In this document: positions 25,051 to 34,224 of the stretch, in pieces
How the letters are laid out: each line of letters opens with the position of its first letter
Position numbering within the stretch: position 1 is the first letter of the stretch
Assembly (NCBI GenBank): GCA_964420925.1
Contig: CAYQVB010000107.1
Location: forward strand, 20,945-84,944
Reading direction: 5' to 3'
Source: JAJEAD01 sp964420925
Lineage (GTDB): Bacteria; Pseudomonadota; Gammaproteobacteria; HK1
Length of the DNA: 64,000 bases
Translations under genes and position numbers: made by a program
Notes under the pieces: generated by a model
What the model was told of the DNA's origin: nothing
Seen by the model: only the letters and a program-made list of their open reading frames with translations
The model's database searches: none

Positions 25051-27297
25051 TCAGCCGAGATAGACGAAGGGTTCCGGATCGAGGAAGCGGTCGAGCACGT
25101 TCTTCGTGATTCGCGAGACATTGTTGCGGTTGCCGTTGTGCGGCAACGCCATGACCCACGCGATGGAGCTGACCGTGAAGACCGCTCCCCCCTCGCCCGT
25201 CTCGAAGAAGGTCATGTCGGCCCGCACCAGCGGGTTCTGGGTCCCGCCGATCAGCAGGTTGCTGTTCGATACCTCTTCCTTGGCGAGCAGCATGTTGTCG
25301 TTGTGCCCCTCGGAACGTGCGACGACGAGGGCGTGGGGCGGCGAGCCGAGCCCGCGGTCACAACGGTCGAGTTCGACGCCGGCCGCGCCGCCGCCACAGA
25401 TCCCGAAGTCCCCGATCACCTCGTCGGCGCCGACACCGTCGAAGATGAAGCACGCCCGGGGATCCATGCTCGCCTCAGTGCGGCGGTAGTAGCCGCTGAT
25501 GTCCATGCCCTGCGCGGTGAAGCCGACGCCGATGAGCCGGTTGGGGGGTCGGCCCTGGTTCCGCCAACGGCCGCTCGGACTGCCGTCCAGGCTGTGAAAG
25601 TGCTCGCCCGGCTCGCAGCGCTCGGGACGAACGCCATCCTGGGTGCGACGCGTCTCCATAACCCCCGGAAAGTAGTCGGAGAACGCGACGCGGCCATAGA
25701 AGCTGTTGCCTCCCGCCACGAAGAGTCGACCCCCGCTCCGGGTATATGCTTCCAGCGCGTCGTACATGGCCTCGGAGAGGTACTCGGGATGGCTGCCGGT
25801 GATGACCGCGCGATAGGGTGACAGCAGCTCGAGCCCCTCCCGGTGGAGGTCCTCGTCGGTTGCCACGTCAACTGCGTAGCCCATGTCGTCCAGCCACGAG
25901 AGCAGGTAGCCGTCGCCATTGAAGGCCCACAGCGGCGTGTTGGGGCGCATGTTGACGATGGGCTTGAGCCGCGACGAGTAGCACACCCCGCTGCCGTCCC
26001 GGTGCCGGCCATACAGGGAGTCGCCGTACTCGGACCGTTCGTTGAGGAAGAGGTCCTGAGGCCCGAGCGCCAGCACGACCCCCTGGTACACCTCGTAGGA
26101 CGAGTCGACATTCATCACCCGGTAGTTGGCGTACGCGAGATAGGTGGCGGTAGGCGCCAGGTACAGCAGCGGCGCCGCGGGACTGCCGTGCGGGCGGCGC
26201 ACGAAGAAGACGACGTGCTCGGGCTCCTCTCCCGCATCGAGCCGTGCCGCGTAGACCCCGCTTTCCAGATCGTCGGGCACCGTCAGCGAGAAATCGGAGT
26301 CCCAACCCGCGTCGTAGACATCGTCATCGTGAAAGTGAATCGCTCCATACTGCTCGGGAGCCGCCTTCCAGTCGAAGACCTCACCGGTCCAGTCGGGACC
26401 TTTCATCGCGCGCTTGGGCAGATGGATCGCACGCCCGTCGAGGTGGTTCCCGGAAACGTCGATGATGCGGTCGGTCATGATTTCGCGGCTGAAGTCCCAG
26501 GCGGCCACGAGCGATGAAGTGAGGTCCGACGGGACGGGAAGCGTTCGCAAGCGTTCAATCTCATCGCGATCGAGGACACGATTGGCCAGACGCGCCCCCT
26601 CGATCTTGCCGTTGTAGTGGTGGGCCATGAAGGAACCTTCGCCCTCGCGGTGGCCGTGACTGGCCGCGATCACGATCGAATCCGACGCGTTGAAGTGCGG
26701 GACGAGACTCGCTCTGGCTTCCACGCGCGCCGGAGGCGGAAACCCGGGCGCACTGCGAAGGGGCTCCTGGTAGAGCGTCACGGTTCCCGAGGAGGAGTCG
26801 CAGGAGGCGGCCACCAGTGCCCATTCCCGCGTCAGCAGTGTCGTCTCGACCGCAAAGGTTTCTTCGTGCTCGCCGTCGCCGATCCGTAATTGAAATGCAG
26901 CGCGGGAGTTCAACTCCAGTGCAAAACCGCAACGCGTCTCATCGGACCAGGCGGCAAGGATGGTCTGGCGTTCAAGGTTGGCCCGGGTCGGCCAGATCAT
27001 CGCCTGGGCGGTGAAGCTCGAGAGGCCCTGCAAGCGTAATCCGCATGGCACGACGATGTGGGAACCGGCGTACAGCGGCTGGTGGCGGCCCCGGTAAGTG
27101 CCCTCGAAATCGGACTCGACGGGTCGCTGGACGAGACCGGGACCGTCCGGGTGATCGTCCGTGCACAGCAGGCGGACCAGTCGGGCTCGGTAGTCCCGCG
27201 CGCCATTCTCGCAGCTCACCATGAAACGCATGCGTTCACCGGGAGTAACGCTCAGCCTGTCGGCGTAGCCGACGATGTTCTTCGTTGCCGTGGTCAT
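25051..27297 (-). CDS. N,N-dimethylformamidase large (beta) subunit-like amide hydrolase
   Basis: 748 residues, matching the family. Residues about 85-240 form a LamG/concanavalin-like insert ('FTAQAMIWPT', 'YNGKIEGARLANRVL'). The C-terminal half carries the putative iron site: tyrosines in 'TATYLAYANY' (386/389) and 'SEYGDSLYG' (424/429), and Glu505 in 'TGSHPEYLS'. The spacing from 424 to 505 equals that of Tyr440 and Glu521 in the Paracoccus enzyme with its two-Tyr, one-Glu iron centre. It would hydrolyse small N-substituted formamides. ATG 27297 has GGGGAG just upstream, one base after the hydrolase stop, so the two are coupled. The C-terminal 28 codons recur as a fragment at 36823. Confidence 0.87.
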   Translation of the reverse strand: MTTATKNIVGYADRLSVTPGERMRFMVSCENGARDYRARLVRLLCTDDHPDGPGLVQRPVESDFEGTYRGRHQPLYAGSHIVVPCGLRLQGLSSFTAQAMIWPTRANLERQTILAAWSDETRCGFALELNSRAAFQLRIGDGEHEETFAVETTLLTREWALVAASCDSSSGTVTLYQEPLRSAPGFPPPARVEARASLVPHFNASDSIVIAASHGHREGEGSFMAHHYNGKIEGARLANRVLDRDEIERLRTLPVPSDLTSSLVAAWDFSREIMTDRIIDVSGNHLDGRAIHLPKRAMKGPDWTGEVFDWKAAPEQYGAIHFHDDDVYDAGWDSDFSLTVPDDLESGVYAARLDAGEEPEHVVFFVRRPHGSPAAPLLYLAPTATYLAYANYRVMNVDSSYEVYQGVVLALGPQDLFLNERSEYGDSLYGRHRDGSGVCYSSRLKPIVNMRPNTPLWAFNGDGYLLSWLDDMGYAVDVATDEDLHREGLELLSPYRAVITGSHPEYLSEAMYDALEAYTRSGGRLFVAGGNSFYGRVAFSDYFPGVMETRRTQDGVRPERCEPGEHFHSLDGSPSGRWRNQGRPPNRLIGVGFTAQGMDISGYYRRTEASMDPRACFIFDGVGADEVIGDFGICGGGAAGVELDRCDRGLGSPPHALVVARSEGHNDNMLLAKEEVSNSNLLIGGTQNPLVRADMTFFETGEGGAVFTVSSIAWVMALPHNGNRNNVSRITKNVLDRFLDPEPFVYLG

Positions 27298-27298
27298 C

Positions 27299-28285
27299 TC
27301 AACTCCCCACACGCGTCGTATGCATCGCGCTGACGATTTGATTCCGTTCCGGCGCCGAGAACCCGACGCTACTCGTGCACGATGCCGCCGAGCGCATGCG
27401 AAAAGGAACCTTCACATTCGAGGCGATGCTGCCATCGCCCCATTCTTCATTCGCGGCTCTTGATCCGGTGACATCTGGGGCGACGGCTCCATGCGTCCGG
27501 CGATGCGCGGCCAGGAAGTCGAGGATCAACTGCTGGACCTCGGGGTGCCAGGAGAGGTGGTGCTTGGTGGCGAGGAAGTCGGGCCGCTCGTAGACGATGG
27601 ATTCGCGGTTGCCGCGGCCTTCCATGAAGGCGCCGCAGTCGCCGCGCAAGTATGCGGGACGGAACCAGGGATCTTCGTCGCCGAGCAGCGCCAGAACCGG
27701 CTCTGCGTCCGGCGCGCGGAGCCCTCGATACTCTCCCCAGCCGGCATGGCAGGTCCAGCCTTCGACGATGCGGGCGTTGACCGGCTCTCCGGTCACCGTC
27801 GCCGCGGTGGTGCCCCCTTCGCTGAAGCCCCACAGGAAGACATTGTCCCCATCGACCCACGCGAGCCGGCGCGCTTTCCGGATCGCCTGGTTGGCCTCGG
27901 CCTGACGCCAGCCCAGCACGCCGCGATGGAAGCCCCCGACCAGGCGCGCCGGATCGCAGCTCTTCGGCTTGTGCTCCCGGGCGAAGCTGTCCGGCATGAT
28001 GACCGCGTAGCCGGCCTCCGCGAGCAGCTTCGCCGCATCGTGGCTGATGCGGCCGAGCCCGGCGCAGCCGTGCAGATAGATGACGGTGGGAAGGGGAGGG
28101 GGCGTCTCCGCCAGGCGCTCGTCGATGTCCTCGATCCAGCCGCGGACCAGGCCGGCCTCGCCCGGCACGATGACGAAGGCCCGCTCCCAGGTGCGCAGCA
28201 GGTCCGCGTCCTCGGCCGCCGCGGATAGCGGTCCGGCCAGTCCGGCGAAGAGGGCCAACGCCGGTGGAACGAGGCCGCCGCACAT
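27299..28285 (-). CDS. Secreted alpha/beta hydrolase (dienelactone hydrolase-like)
   Basis: 328 residues from ATG 28285, with a Sec-like signal over residues 1-28 ('VPPALALFAGLAGPLSAAA'). The core has 'VIYLHGCAGLG', the nucleophile Ser in 'LWGFSEGG', an acid in 'LLGDEDPWF' and His in 'KHHLSWHPEV'. The fold normally ends near 'ILDFLAAHRR'. About 57 further residues with no visible similarity run on until the stop, which sits one base before the dimethylformamidase start, suggesting loss of an older stop. GTG 28327 is a possible alternative start. Longer upstream extensions read through palindromic repeats and are unlikely. Confidence 0.75.
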   Translation of the reverse strand: MCGGLVPPALALFAGLAGPLSAAAEDADLLRTWERAFVIVPGEAGLVRGWIEDIDERLAETPPPLPTVIYLHGCAGLGRISHDAAKLLAEAGYAVIMPDSFAREHKPKSCDPARLVGGFHRGVLGWRQAEANQAIRKARRLAWVDGDNVFLWGFSEGGTTAATVTGEPVNARIVEGWTCHAGWGEYRGLRAPDAEPVLALLGDEDPWFRPAYLRGDCGAFMEGRGNRESIVYERPDFLATKHHLSWHPEVQQLILDFLAAHRRTHGAVAPDVTGSRAANEEWGDGSIASNVKVPFRMRSAASCTSSVGFSAPERNQIVSAMHTTRVGS

Positions 28286-28328
28286 CGCACGTCGCCCCCC
28301 GCCTGCCGAGGTCGCTTCCCCGTTCACA

Positions 28329-28505
28329 TCGAACTTTCCACAACTCGTCGCTTCGCGTGGATTCCCGCTTTCATGGAAAGTACCCCCACTCGTGGATTCC
28401 CGCTTGCGCGGGAATGACGGGAACAGACGACTCGAACGCGTGTACCGCCTCGATGTTCCTTGCGCGATAGTGGGGACAGGTCCCCCGGCCATGGCAGGCT
28501 TCCGC
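28329..28505 (+). repeat. Dispersed intergenic repeat, copy B
   Basis: It contains the full palindrome at 28392-28420 ('GTGGATTCCCGC', 'TTGC', 'GCGGGAATGACGG') preceded by a partial one at 28357-28380. The tail at 28421-28505 (for example 'CAGACGACTCGAACGCG' and 'GATGTTCCTTGCGCGA') is shared, inverted, with copy C at 51700-51800. By eye the match to copy C runs about 100 bases at roughly four identities in five. It lies upstream of the secreted hydrolase gene. Confidence 0.78.
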
Positions 28506-28588
28506 GGGAATGACGAATTCGAGAGGGATCCCCCCTTCCGCTACCTGCCGTGACGCCGGGGTGGTCTTCCACCTCGGACAGGTCGCGA

Positions 28589-29515
28589 TCATGATGAAGC
28601 AATCTCCTCCGCGCGGTGGCAGGCGGCACGCCCCTCCGCCACCGGTCGCAGTTGCGGACGCTCGGCGTGGCAGCGCTCGATGCTCCAGGGACAGCGCCGG
28701 GCGAGCGCGCAGCCCCGGGGCGAGAGATCCTCGGGCACGCCCTGGAGACGAAAGCCCTCCTCGTCGCCCAACGCGCGCGAGTAGGGGTGACCGGGGCGTT
28801 CGTGGAAGCGCCGCGCGGCGCCGACTTCCACGAAGCGGCCGGCGTACATGACGGCGATGCGGTGGGCGACATAGCGCGTCGCCGCGAGGTCGTGGGAGAT
28901 GAAGAGGGCGGCGAAGCGGTGTTCGGCCTGGAGATCGACGATGAGGTTCAGCACCTGCGTGCGCATCGATACGTCCAGCGCATTGACCGCCTCGTCGAAG
29001 ACCACGAAGCGTGGTTCGGTGATGAGCGCGCGGGCAATGGCGATGCGCTGGCGCTGGCCGCCCGACACTTCGTGCGGAAAGCGTCCGGCAAAGGCCGTAT
29101 CGAGTCCCACCAGCTCCAGCATGCGGGCCACCCGCTCGTGTCGCTGCTCCCGGGAGAGGCGACTCTGGACGACCAGGGGCTCCGCGACCGAGACGCCGAT
29201 TTTGAGTCGGGGATTGAGCGCCCACTCCGGGTGTTGCAGTACCACGGCGCGGCGACCCGGCGGCAGGCGGGTTTCGGGCCCCAGCACGAGCCCGTCGAAG
29301 TCCACCCGTCCCGTGGTCGGGCTGAGGAGGCCCAGGCACAGTCGGCCCAGCGTGGTCTTGCCGGAGCCGGATTCTCCGACCAGTCCCACCGTCTCCCCGG
29401 CCTCGATGTCCAGATCGATGCCGGTCACTGCGGTGGTGTGCCGCCGGTCCCAGAACGGCCCGCTCGTGTAAGTCAGGGATACGTCGCGCAAGGCGATGAC
29501 GGGGGCATCGGCCAC
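28589..29515 (-). CDS. ABC transporter ATP-binding protein (OppF/DppF family)
   Basis: 308 residues. Walker A is 'GESGSGKTTLGRLCLG', the signature 'VSGGQRQRIAIARAL' and Walker B 'FVVFDEAVNALD', with 'ISHDLAATRYVAH'. Walker B lacks the usual 'DEPTSALD' proline-threonine, having 'DEAVNALD'; the catalytic Asp-Glu pair is intact. The GTG at 29515 lies three bases after the stop of the preceding ATPase gene, with GAGAGG upstream. Last gene of the second importer operon. Confidence 0.9.
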   Translation of the reverse strand: MADAPVIALRDVSLTYTSGPFWDRRHTTAVTGIDLDIEAGETVGLVGESGSGKTTLGRLCLGLLSPTTGRVDFDGLVLGPETRLPPGRRAVVLQHPEWALNPRLKIGVSVAEPLVVQSRLSREQRHERVARMLELVGLDTAFAGRFPHEVSGGQRQRIAIARALITEPRFVVFDEAVNALDVSMRTQVLNLIVDLQAEHRFAALFISHDLAATRYVAHRIAVMYAGRFVEVGAARRFHERPGHPYSRALGDEEGFRLQGVPEDLSPRGCALARRCPWSIERCHAERPQLRPVAEGRAACHRAEEIASS

Positions 29516-29519
29516 GAAC

Positions 29520-30497
29520 TCAGCCTCTCTTTGGAGTCTCGCGGCCGCACCCCGCGGGCGTCTTCTCCGCGTAGTGACAGGCAGCAAGGCGGCCCGCAAT
29601 CGGGCGGAGCGAGGGCCGCTCGTCCCGGCAGCGATCGTCGGCCAGCGCACAGCGCGGCGCGAAGCTGCATCCGACCGAGGCACCAGAGAGCACCGGCGGC
29701 ATGCCCGGGATCGGAGCGAGGCGCTCGCCGGGCCGCGCGCGCTCCTGCGCCGTCGCCAGCAATGCGCTGCTGTAGGGGTGCAGGGGGCGCGCGAAGACGG
29801 CAGCGCTGTCTCCGAACTCCACCACGCGGCCCCCGTACATGACCCCGATGCGGTCGCAGACGCGCGCCACCACCGGCAGCTCGTGACTCAGCAGTACCAG
29901 CGCGGCGCCGGTCTCGTCCTTGAGCGCCACCAGCAGATCGAGGATCTGCGCGCGCAGCGAGGTATCGAGCGCCGCCGTCGGCTCGTCCGCGACCAGGAGG
30001 CGCGGGCCGCGGGCGATCGCCATCGCGATGACCGCGCGCTGGGCCATACCGCCGGAAAGCTCGTGCGCATAGGCGCGGGCCGCGCTTTCGGGCAGGCCGA
30101 CCTGGCGGAGAAGCTCCGGCACCCGACCGGCGGCGGCCTGCTCTCCGCACGCGAAGGCGATCTGGCGTCCGATCCGCATCGTCGGGTCGAGCGCGGCCAT
30201 CGGGCTCTGAAAGACGAATCCGAGGAGATCGTGGCGCAGGGCACGGATTCCCTCGTCGTCGAGGGCAAAGACGGAGCGTCCGTCCACTTCGAGATCGCCT
30301 CCGGCGCGGCGCGCATTGGCGGGCAGGAGCCGGCCGACGGCCATCCCCAGAGTCGACTTTCCCGAGCCCGACTCGCCCACCAGGCCGAGCGAACGGCCGG
30401 GCGGCAGCTCGAAGCTCGCGCCGTCGAGCGCGCGCACCACCCCGCGCGGCGTTTCGTAGTCCACGACGAGGTCGCGGGCCCGGACGAGCGCGCTCAC
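29520..30497 (-). CDS. ABC transporter ATP-binding protein (OppD/DppD family)
   Basis: 325 residues. Walker A is 'GESGSGKSTLGMAVG', the Q-loop 'VFQSPMAALDP', the signature 'LSGGMAQRAVIAMAI' and Walker B 'LLVADEPTAALD', with 'LLSHELPVVARVCD'. The C-terminal 'GCSFAPRCALADDRC' is the family's cysteine segment. GTG 30497 overlaps the permease stop by four bases (GTGA). In-frame codons further upstream are antisense-like read-through of the permease gene. Confidence 0.9.
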   Translation of the reverse strand: MSALVRARDLVVDYETPRGVVRALDGASFELPPGRSLGLVGESGSGKSTLGMAVGRLLPANARRAGGDLEVDGRSVFALDDEGIRALRHDLLGFVFQSPMAALDPTMRIGRQIAFACGEQAAAGRVPELLRQVGLPESAARAYAHELSGGMAQRAVIAMAIARGPRLLVADEPTAALDTSLRAQILDLLVALKDETGAALVLLSHELPVVARVCDRIGVMYGGRVVEFGDSAAVFARPLHPYSSALLATAQERARPGERLAPIPGMPPVLSGASVGCSFAPRCALADDRCRDERPSLRPIAGRLAACHYAEKTPAGCGRETPKRG

Positions 30498-31357
30498 GTG
30501 AGGCGTCGTCCTTCGATCGGGTCGAGGGCATCGCGCAGCCCGTCGCCCACGAGGTTCACCGACAGAATGGCGAGAGCGAGGACGATGCCGGCCGGAAACA
30601 CCAGCCAGGGCGCAATGCTCATGTAGGTGGCGCCGAGCTGGAGCAGGGAGCCGAGGGAGGGATTGGGAGGCTGGGAACCCAGCCCCAGGAAGCTCAGACC
30701 GCTCTCGATGAGCATACCGATGGAGAGCGCATAGGTGAGCTGCACGATGGCCGCACCCGCGATGTTGGGCAGCAGGTGCACTGCCATGATGCGCAGCGGC
30801 GAGGCGCCGGCAACCTCGGCTGCGGTCACGAACTCCCGCGCTGCGACCCCGAGGGCTACCGAGCGCACCGCGCGGATGAAGAGCGGCAGGGTCGCGGCGG
30901 TGATCACGGTGATGACTGCGAAGGTGCCGGGCCCGACCAGCGATACCACGAGGAGGCCGAGGATGATGGCCGGAAAGGCGAACAGGATATCGGCGAATCG
31001 GGCGATGACTCCGTCCGTCAAGCCGCGGAGATAGGCGGCCAGGATCCCGATGAAGACTCCGATGACGCCGGTGAGGAGCACCGCCGCGCCGGAGAGAAGA
31101 AAGGTCTCCAGGATTCCGCCGACGAGGCGCGGGAGATGGGAGCGGCCGAGCTCGTCGGCGCCGAGCGGCAGGGCGAGAGAGGGCGGCGAAAGCCTCGGAC
31201 CGGCTCCGATCTTGATCGGATCGCCGATCGGCAGGAAGGGCCCGAGGGCGCCCGCGAGCACCAGCAGCACCAGCATGATCGCGCCGGCGGCGCAGAGCGG
31301 ATCGCCGCGCAGCAGGCGCCACACCCCCGCCAGTGGCCCTTCGCGCCGTCCGTTCAC
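30494..31357 (-). CDS. ABC transporter permease (DppC/OppC family)
   Basis: 287 residues with about six membrane helices. DppC hallmarks are 'LPLGADELGRSHLPRLVGG' and the EAA-type loop 'REFVTAAEVAGASPLRIMA', followed by 'SGLSFLGLGSQPPNPSLG' and the C-terminal 'VGDGLRDALDP'. GTG 31357 overlaps the stop of the DppB gene by four bases (GTGA). Each internal junction from DppB to OppD uses this GTGA overlap, so the subunits are made together. Confidence 0.9.
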   Translation of the reverse strand: MNGRREGPLAGVWRLLRGDPLCAAGAIMLVLLVLAGALGPFLPIGDPIKIGAGPRLSPPSLALPLGADELGRSHLPRLVGGILETFLLSGAAVLLTGVIGVFIGILAAYLRGLTDGVIARFADILFAFPAIILGLLVVSLVGPGTFAVITVITAATLPLFIRAVRSVALGVAAREFVTAAEVAGASPLRIMAVHLLPNIAGAAIVQLTYALSIGMLIESGLSFLGLGSQPPNPSLGSLLQLGATYMSIAPWLVFPAGIVLALAILSVNLVGDGLRDALDPIEGRRLT

Positions 31358-32316
31358 TGGCTTCGCCGCCCCCGGATGCGGGGATCGAGGAGTGCGTAGG
31401 CGATGTCGACCAGCATGTTGCAGGTGACGATGACCCCGGAGAAGAGCAGGACCGCGCTCTGAGTCACCCCGTAGTCCCGGTTGAGGAGCGCATTCCAGGT
31501 GTAGAGCCCGACGCCGGGGACCGTGAACAGGATCTCCACGATCACCGCGCCGCCGAGGAGGAGGCTCAAGTACATGGTGGCGACGGTCAGCACCGGGAGC
31601 GACGCGTTGCGCAGGACGTGCCGGCGGACGATGGATGCGGGCCGGTCTCCCCGGGCTACCGCGCTCGTGATGTAGCCCTCGGTCATCACGGTGAGGACCG
31701 ATTCCCGCGTCGTGCGCAGGATGAGCGCGATGCCGAAGACGCTGAGGGTGGAGGCGGGCAGGACCATGGCGCGCAGGTTGGCGAGCGGATCCTCGAGGAA
31801 GGGCACGTAGCCGCCCACCGTCAGGCCCAGGGACCATACGGAAAAGACGTAGACCAGGGCGACGCCGAGCACGAAGTCCGGGGTGCTCGCGCCGAGCGCG
31901 CCGGCCAGGCGTCCACCGATCCGCACGCTCCGGGAGCTGTCGGCCAGGCCCGCGGCGACGCCGAGCGGCAAGCCCACGGCGAGCGCAGTGAGGATCGCCA
32001 TCGCCGCGAGCTGCACCGTCGCGGCCGAGCGTCGCAGGATCTCGCCCGCGATCGAGGTCTGGGTGATCATCGAGGTCCCGAAATCCCCGCCGAGCACCGC
32101 GCCGAGCCAGGCGAGGAATTGCTCGGGCAGAGAACGGTCGAGGCCGAATCGCTGCGTGACGAGGGCGCGGGCTTCCTCGGTCTGGATGGGACCGAGGATG
32201 ATCATCTCGAACCCGCCCGGCAGCAGGCGCATCGCGATGAAGACGACTAGCGAGACGCCGAGCATCGTCAGCAGCGCCATGCCCACTCGGGCGATGATGT
32301 GGACGAGGAGGCGCAT
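31354..32316 (-). CDS. ABC transporter permease (DppB/OppB family)
   Basis: 320 residues, starting with 'MRLLVHIIARVGMALLTMLG' and 'RLLPGGFE', the N-terminal helix and first loop of DppB permeases. About six membrane helices are present, with an EAA-type loop at about 205-235 ('YITSAVARGDRPASIVRRHV') and 'GAVIVEILFTVPGVGLYTW' near the C-terminus. It forms the channel with the following permease. It begins 70 bases after the binding-protein gene. Confidence 0.92.
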   Translation of the reverse strand: MRLLVHIIARVGMALLTMLGVSLVVFIAMRLLPGGFEMIILGPIQTEEARALVTQRFGLDRSLPEQFLAWLGAVLGGDFGTSMITQTSIAGEILRRSAATVQLAAMAILTALAVGLPLGVAAGLADSSRSVRIGGRLAGALGASTPDFVLGVALVYVFSVWSLGLTVGGYVPFLEDPLANLRAMVLPASTLSVFGIALILRTTRESVLTVMTEGYITSAVARGDRPASIVRRHVLRNASLPVLTVATMYLSLLLGGAVIVEILFTVPGVGLYTWNALLNRDYGVTQSAVLLFSGVIVTCNMLVDIAYALLDPRIRGRRSQ

Positions 32317-32386
32317 CCGTCAGCCTCCGGCGGCAGCCGCCCCGCTCGTCGTCGTCGGGGCGGCTGCGCTGTCGGGGCCGGGCCGC

Positions 32387-33949
32387 TCAGTCGATGCGCG
32401 AGAACTCCTCGGCATACTTGAGGTTGTTGAAGGTGCTCTCGTTGCGGCCGATGCGGGCGTTGACGAGGTCGGATCGGTAGGCGACGTAGTCGGGCTTGTT
32501 GACGAGCGCGAGCACGTTCGAGTTCTCGTTGATCATGCTGCACACCTCGGCGAGTGCGGCGTTGCGCTCCGCTCCGTCCGGCAGCATGCGCGTCTTCGCC
32601 ACCAGGGCGTCCAGGTTCTCGTCCTTGAGGGTGTAGCCGTGGGCCCATCCCGCCGCGCCCGCCTCGGTCCACCAGAAGAGCACGATGGCGGGGTCGGTGT
32701 AGCCGGCGAACCAGGACACCGCGAGATCGAAGTCGGTCTCCTCGGCGAAGACGCGCGCGTACCACTCCGCAGCCGGGATCTGCTCGACGAAGGCGTCGAA
32801 TCCGGCCTCGTTGAGGCTCGCCTGCACGACCTGCGCGATGAGCGGGTAGATCATCAGCGTCGAGGAGCCGATGACGCCCACCTTGGCGCCCGTCGCGCTG
32901 GCTTCCTCGAGCAGGGCCCGCGCCTTGGCGAGGCGCTCCTCGCGCGGCATGACGTAGAAGGGGTCGTCACGGCAGGCTTCGTAGCCGAGGCCCGCCGGCA
33001 CCGGGTAGTCCACGAGGGCCTGGCCGCCGAACACGATGTTGGAGATGGCCTCGCGGTCGAGCGCGTAGTGGGCGGCCTGGCGCACCCGCAGATCGGTGAA
33101 GGGGGAGTCCGCCTCGATGGCGCTCACGTCGAGGCGGAAGTAGTTGGTCGTGTTCTGCACCACGACCTCGACGCCCGGCACGTCGGCGAGCAACTGGGGC
33201 GTGTCGGGATTCGCGAAGGTCGCGATGTCGACGCGGCCGTCGCGAAGCGCCGCGATGCGTGCACTGTCGTCGGGCAGAATGCGGATGACGAGCTCGTCGA
33301 TGAGCGGATGGCCCTCGCGGGCGTAGTGGGGGTTGCGGGCCAGAGTCCAGGACTCGTCCTGCAGGTGCTCGGTCACCATGAAGGGCCCGGAACCGAGGAT
33401 GTCGACTGCGGGGTCGAAGGTGCCGGCTTCGAGCTCCTGCATCGGCAGAATCGAATAGGTGGTGAGCGGCAGGATCTTGAGGAATATCGCGTTCGGCGCG
33501 GCGAGATCGAAACGCACGGTGTGATCGTCTTCCGCCTCGATCGCCTCGAATTCGCCGAGTTGCTTGCCCCACACGCCACCCGTTTCGGGATCGACGATGC
33601 GCTGGAAGTTGGCGACCACGTCGTGGGCGGTCACCGGGCGGCCGTTGGAGAAGGTCGCGCCGGGATTCAGGTGAAAGCGGTAGGAGGTGGGAGAGATCTC
33701 TTCCCACGATTCGGCGAGTCCGGGGGCGAGGCCGAAATCGTCGTTGGTGCTCAAGAGCTGATCGTAGACGAGGTGGAAGAAGCTCCACGACGCGCCGTCG
33801 CCCGACAGGTGGGGGTTGAAGGAGATGACCTCCGTCGGCTTGCCCCAGGCGACGCTTCCGCCCGAGCCGGCGTGGGCTGCATCGCCGAGAGCGAGACTGG
33901 CCGTGGTGAGGGCCGCCGCACACAGATTCAGGAAACGCCGCGATGTCAT
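32387..33949 (-). CDS. Peptide/amide-type ABC transporter substrate-binding protein
   Basis: 520 residues of the DppA/OppA type. A Sec signal occupies residues about 1-27 ('FLNLCAAALTTASLALG', cleavage after 'AAHA'). Family motifs include 'SFNPHLSGDGASW', 'SNGRPVTAHDVVANFQRIVD' and 'DLRVRQAAHYALDREA'. ATG 33949 has AAGGAG eight bases upstream. Unlike the first importer of this window it precedes the permease genes and uses Sec rather than Tat, so the two systems are not recent duplicates. Confidence 0.92.
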   Translation of the reverse strand: MTSRRFLNLCAAALTTASLALGDAAHAGSGGSVAWGKPTEVISFNPHLSGDGASWSFFHLVYDQLLSTNDDFGLAPGLAESWEEISPTSYRFHLNPGATFSNGRPVTAHDVVANFQRIVDPETGGVWGKQLGEFEAIEAEDDHTVRFDLAAPNAIFLKILPLTTYSILPMQELEAGTFDPAVDILGSGPFMVTEHLQDESWTLARNPHYAREGHPLIDELVIRILPDDSARIAALRDGRVDIATFANPDTPQLLADVPGVEVVVQNTTNYFRLDVSAIEADSPFTDLRVRQAAHYALDREAISNIVFGGQALVDYPVPAGLGYEACRDDPFYVMPREERLAKARALLEEASATGAKVGVIGSSTLMIYPLIAQVVQASLNEAGFDAFVEQIPAAEWYARVFAEETDFDLAVSWFAGYTDPAIVLFWWTEAGAAGWAHGYTLKDENLDALVAKTRMLPDGAERNAALAEVCSMINENSNVLALVNKPDYVAYRSDLVNARIGRNESTFNNLKYAEEFSRID

Positions 33950-34224
33950 GGCAATGGCTCCTTGGTGGCTGTGGAGTGAACCGAATTCGAGGCTTGCACG
34001 CTCCCCGGTGCCCGTCAAGGCGCGCTCACTTGGATGCCAGGGGCCTTTCTCGCTGGCCGAACCTGCGTTTCCAGTGCAATCTACACGCCAAACAACGAGT
34101 CGGAGCAAGTTCCCTGGAAGCGTGAAACATCCTCGACTCGGATGCCGGGTGGTCTCACGCTGGAGGGAGTAAAGCCCCTCCCCCCGGGAGAGGGGTTTAG
34201 GGTGAGGGCACGAGGCGCATCGCC

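Noticed and set aside
24305..28420. Possible CRISPR-like repeats
   Set aside because: Copies are irregularly spaced, in both orientations and carry shared flanks, so they are dispersed intergenic repeats, not an array.
28286..28492. N-terminal extension of the secreted hydrolase
   Set aside because: The extra residues are translated palindromic repeat; the signal peptide begins at ATG 28285 (or GTG 28327).
34193..34220. GGGAGAGGGGTTTAGGGTGAG-type sequence between binding protein and amidase genes
   Set aside because: Looks like a common intergenic repeat tail, but no second copy was seen in the window and no hairpin forms, so it was not annotated.
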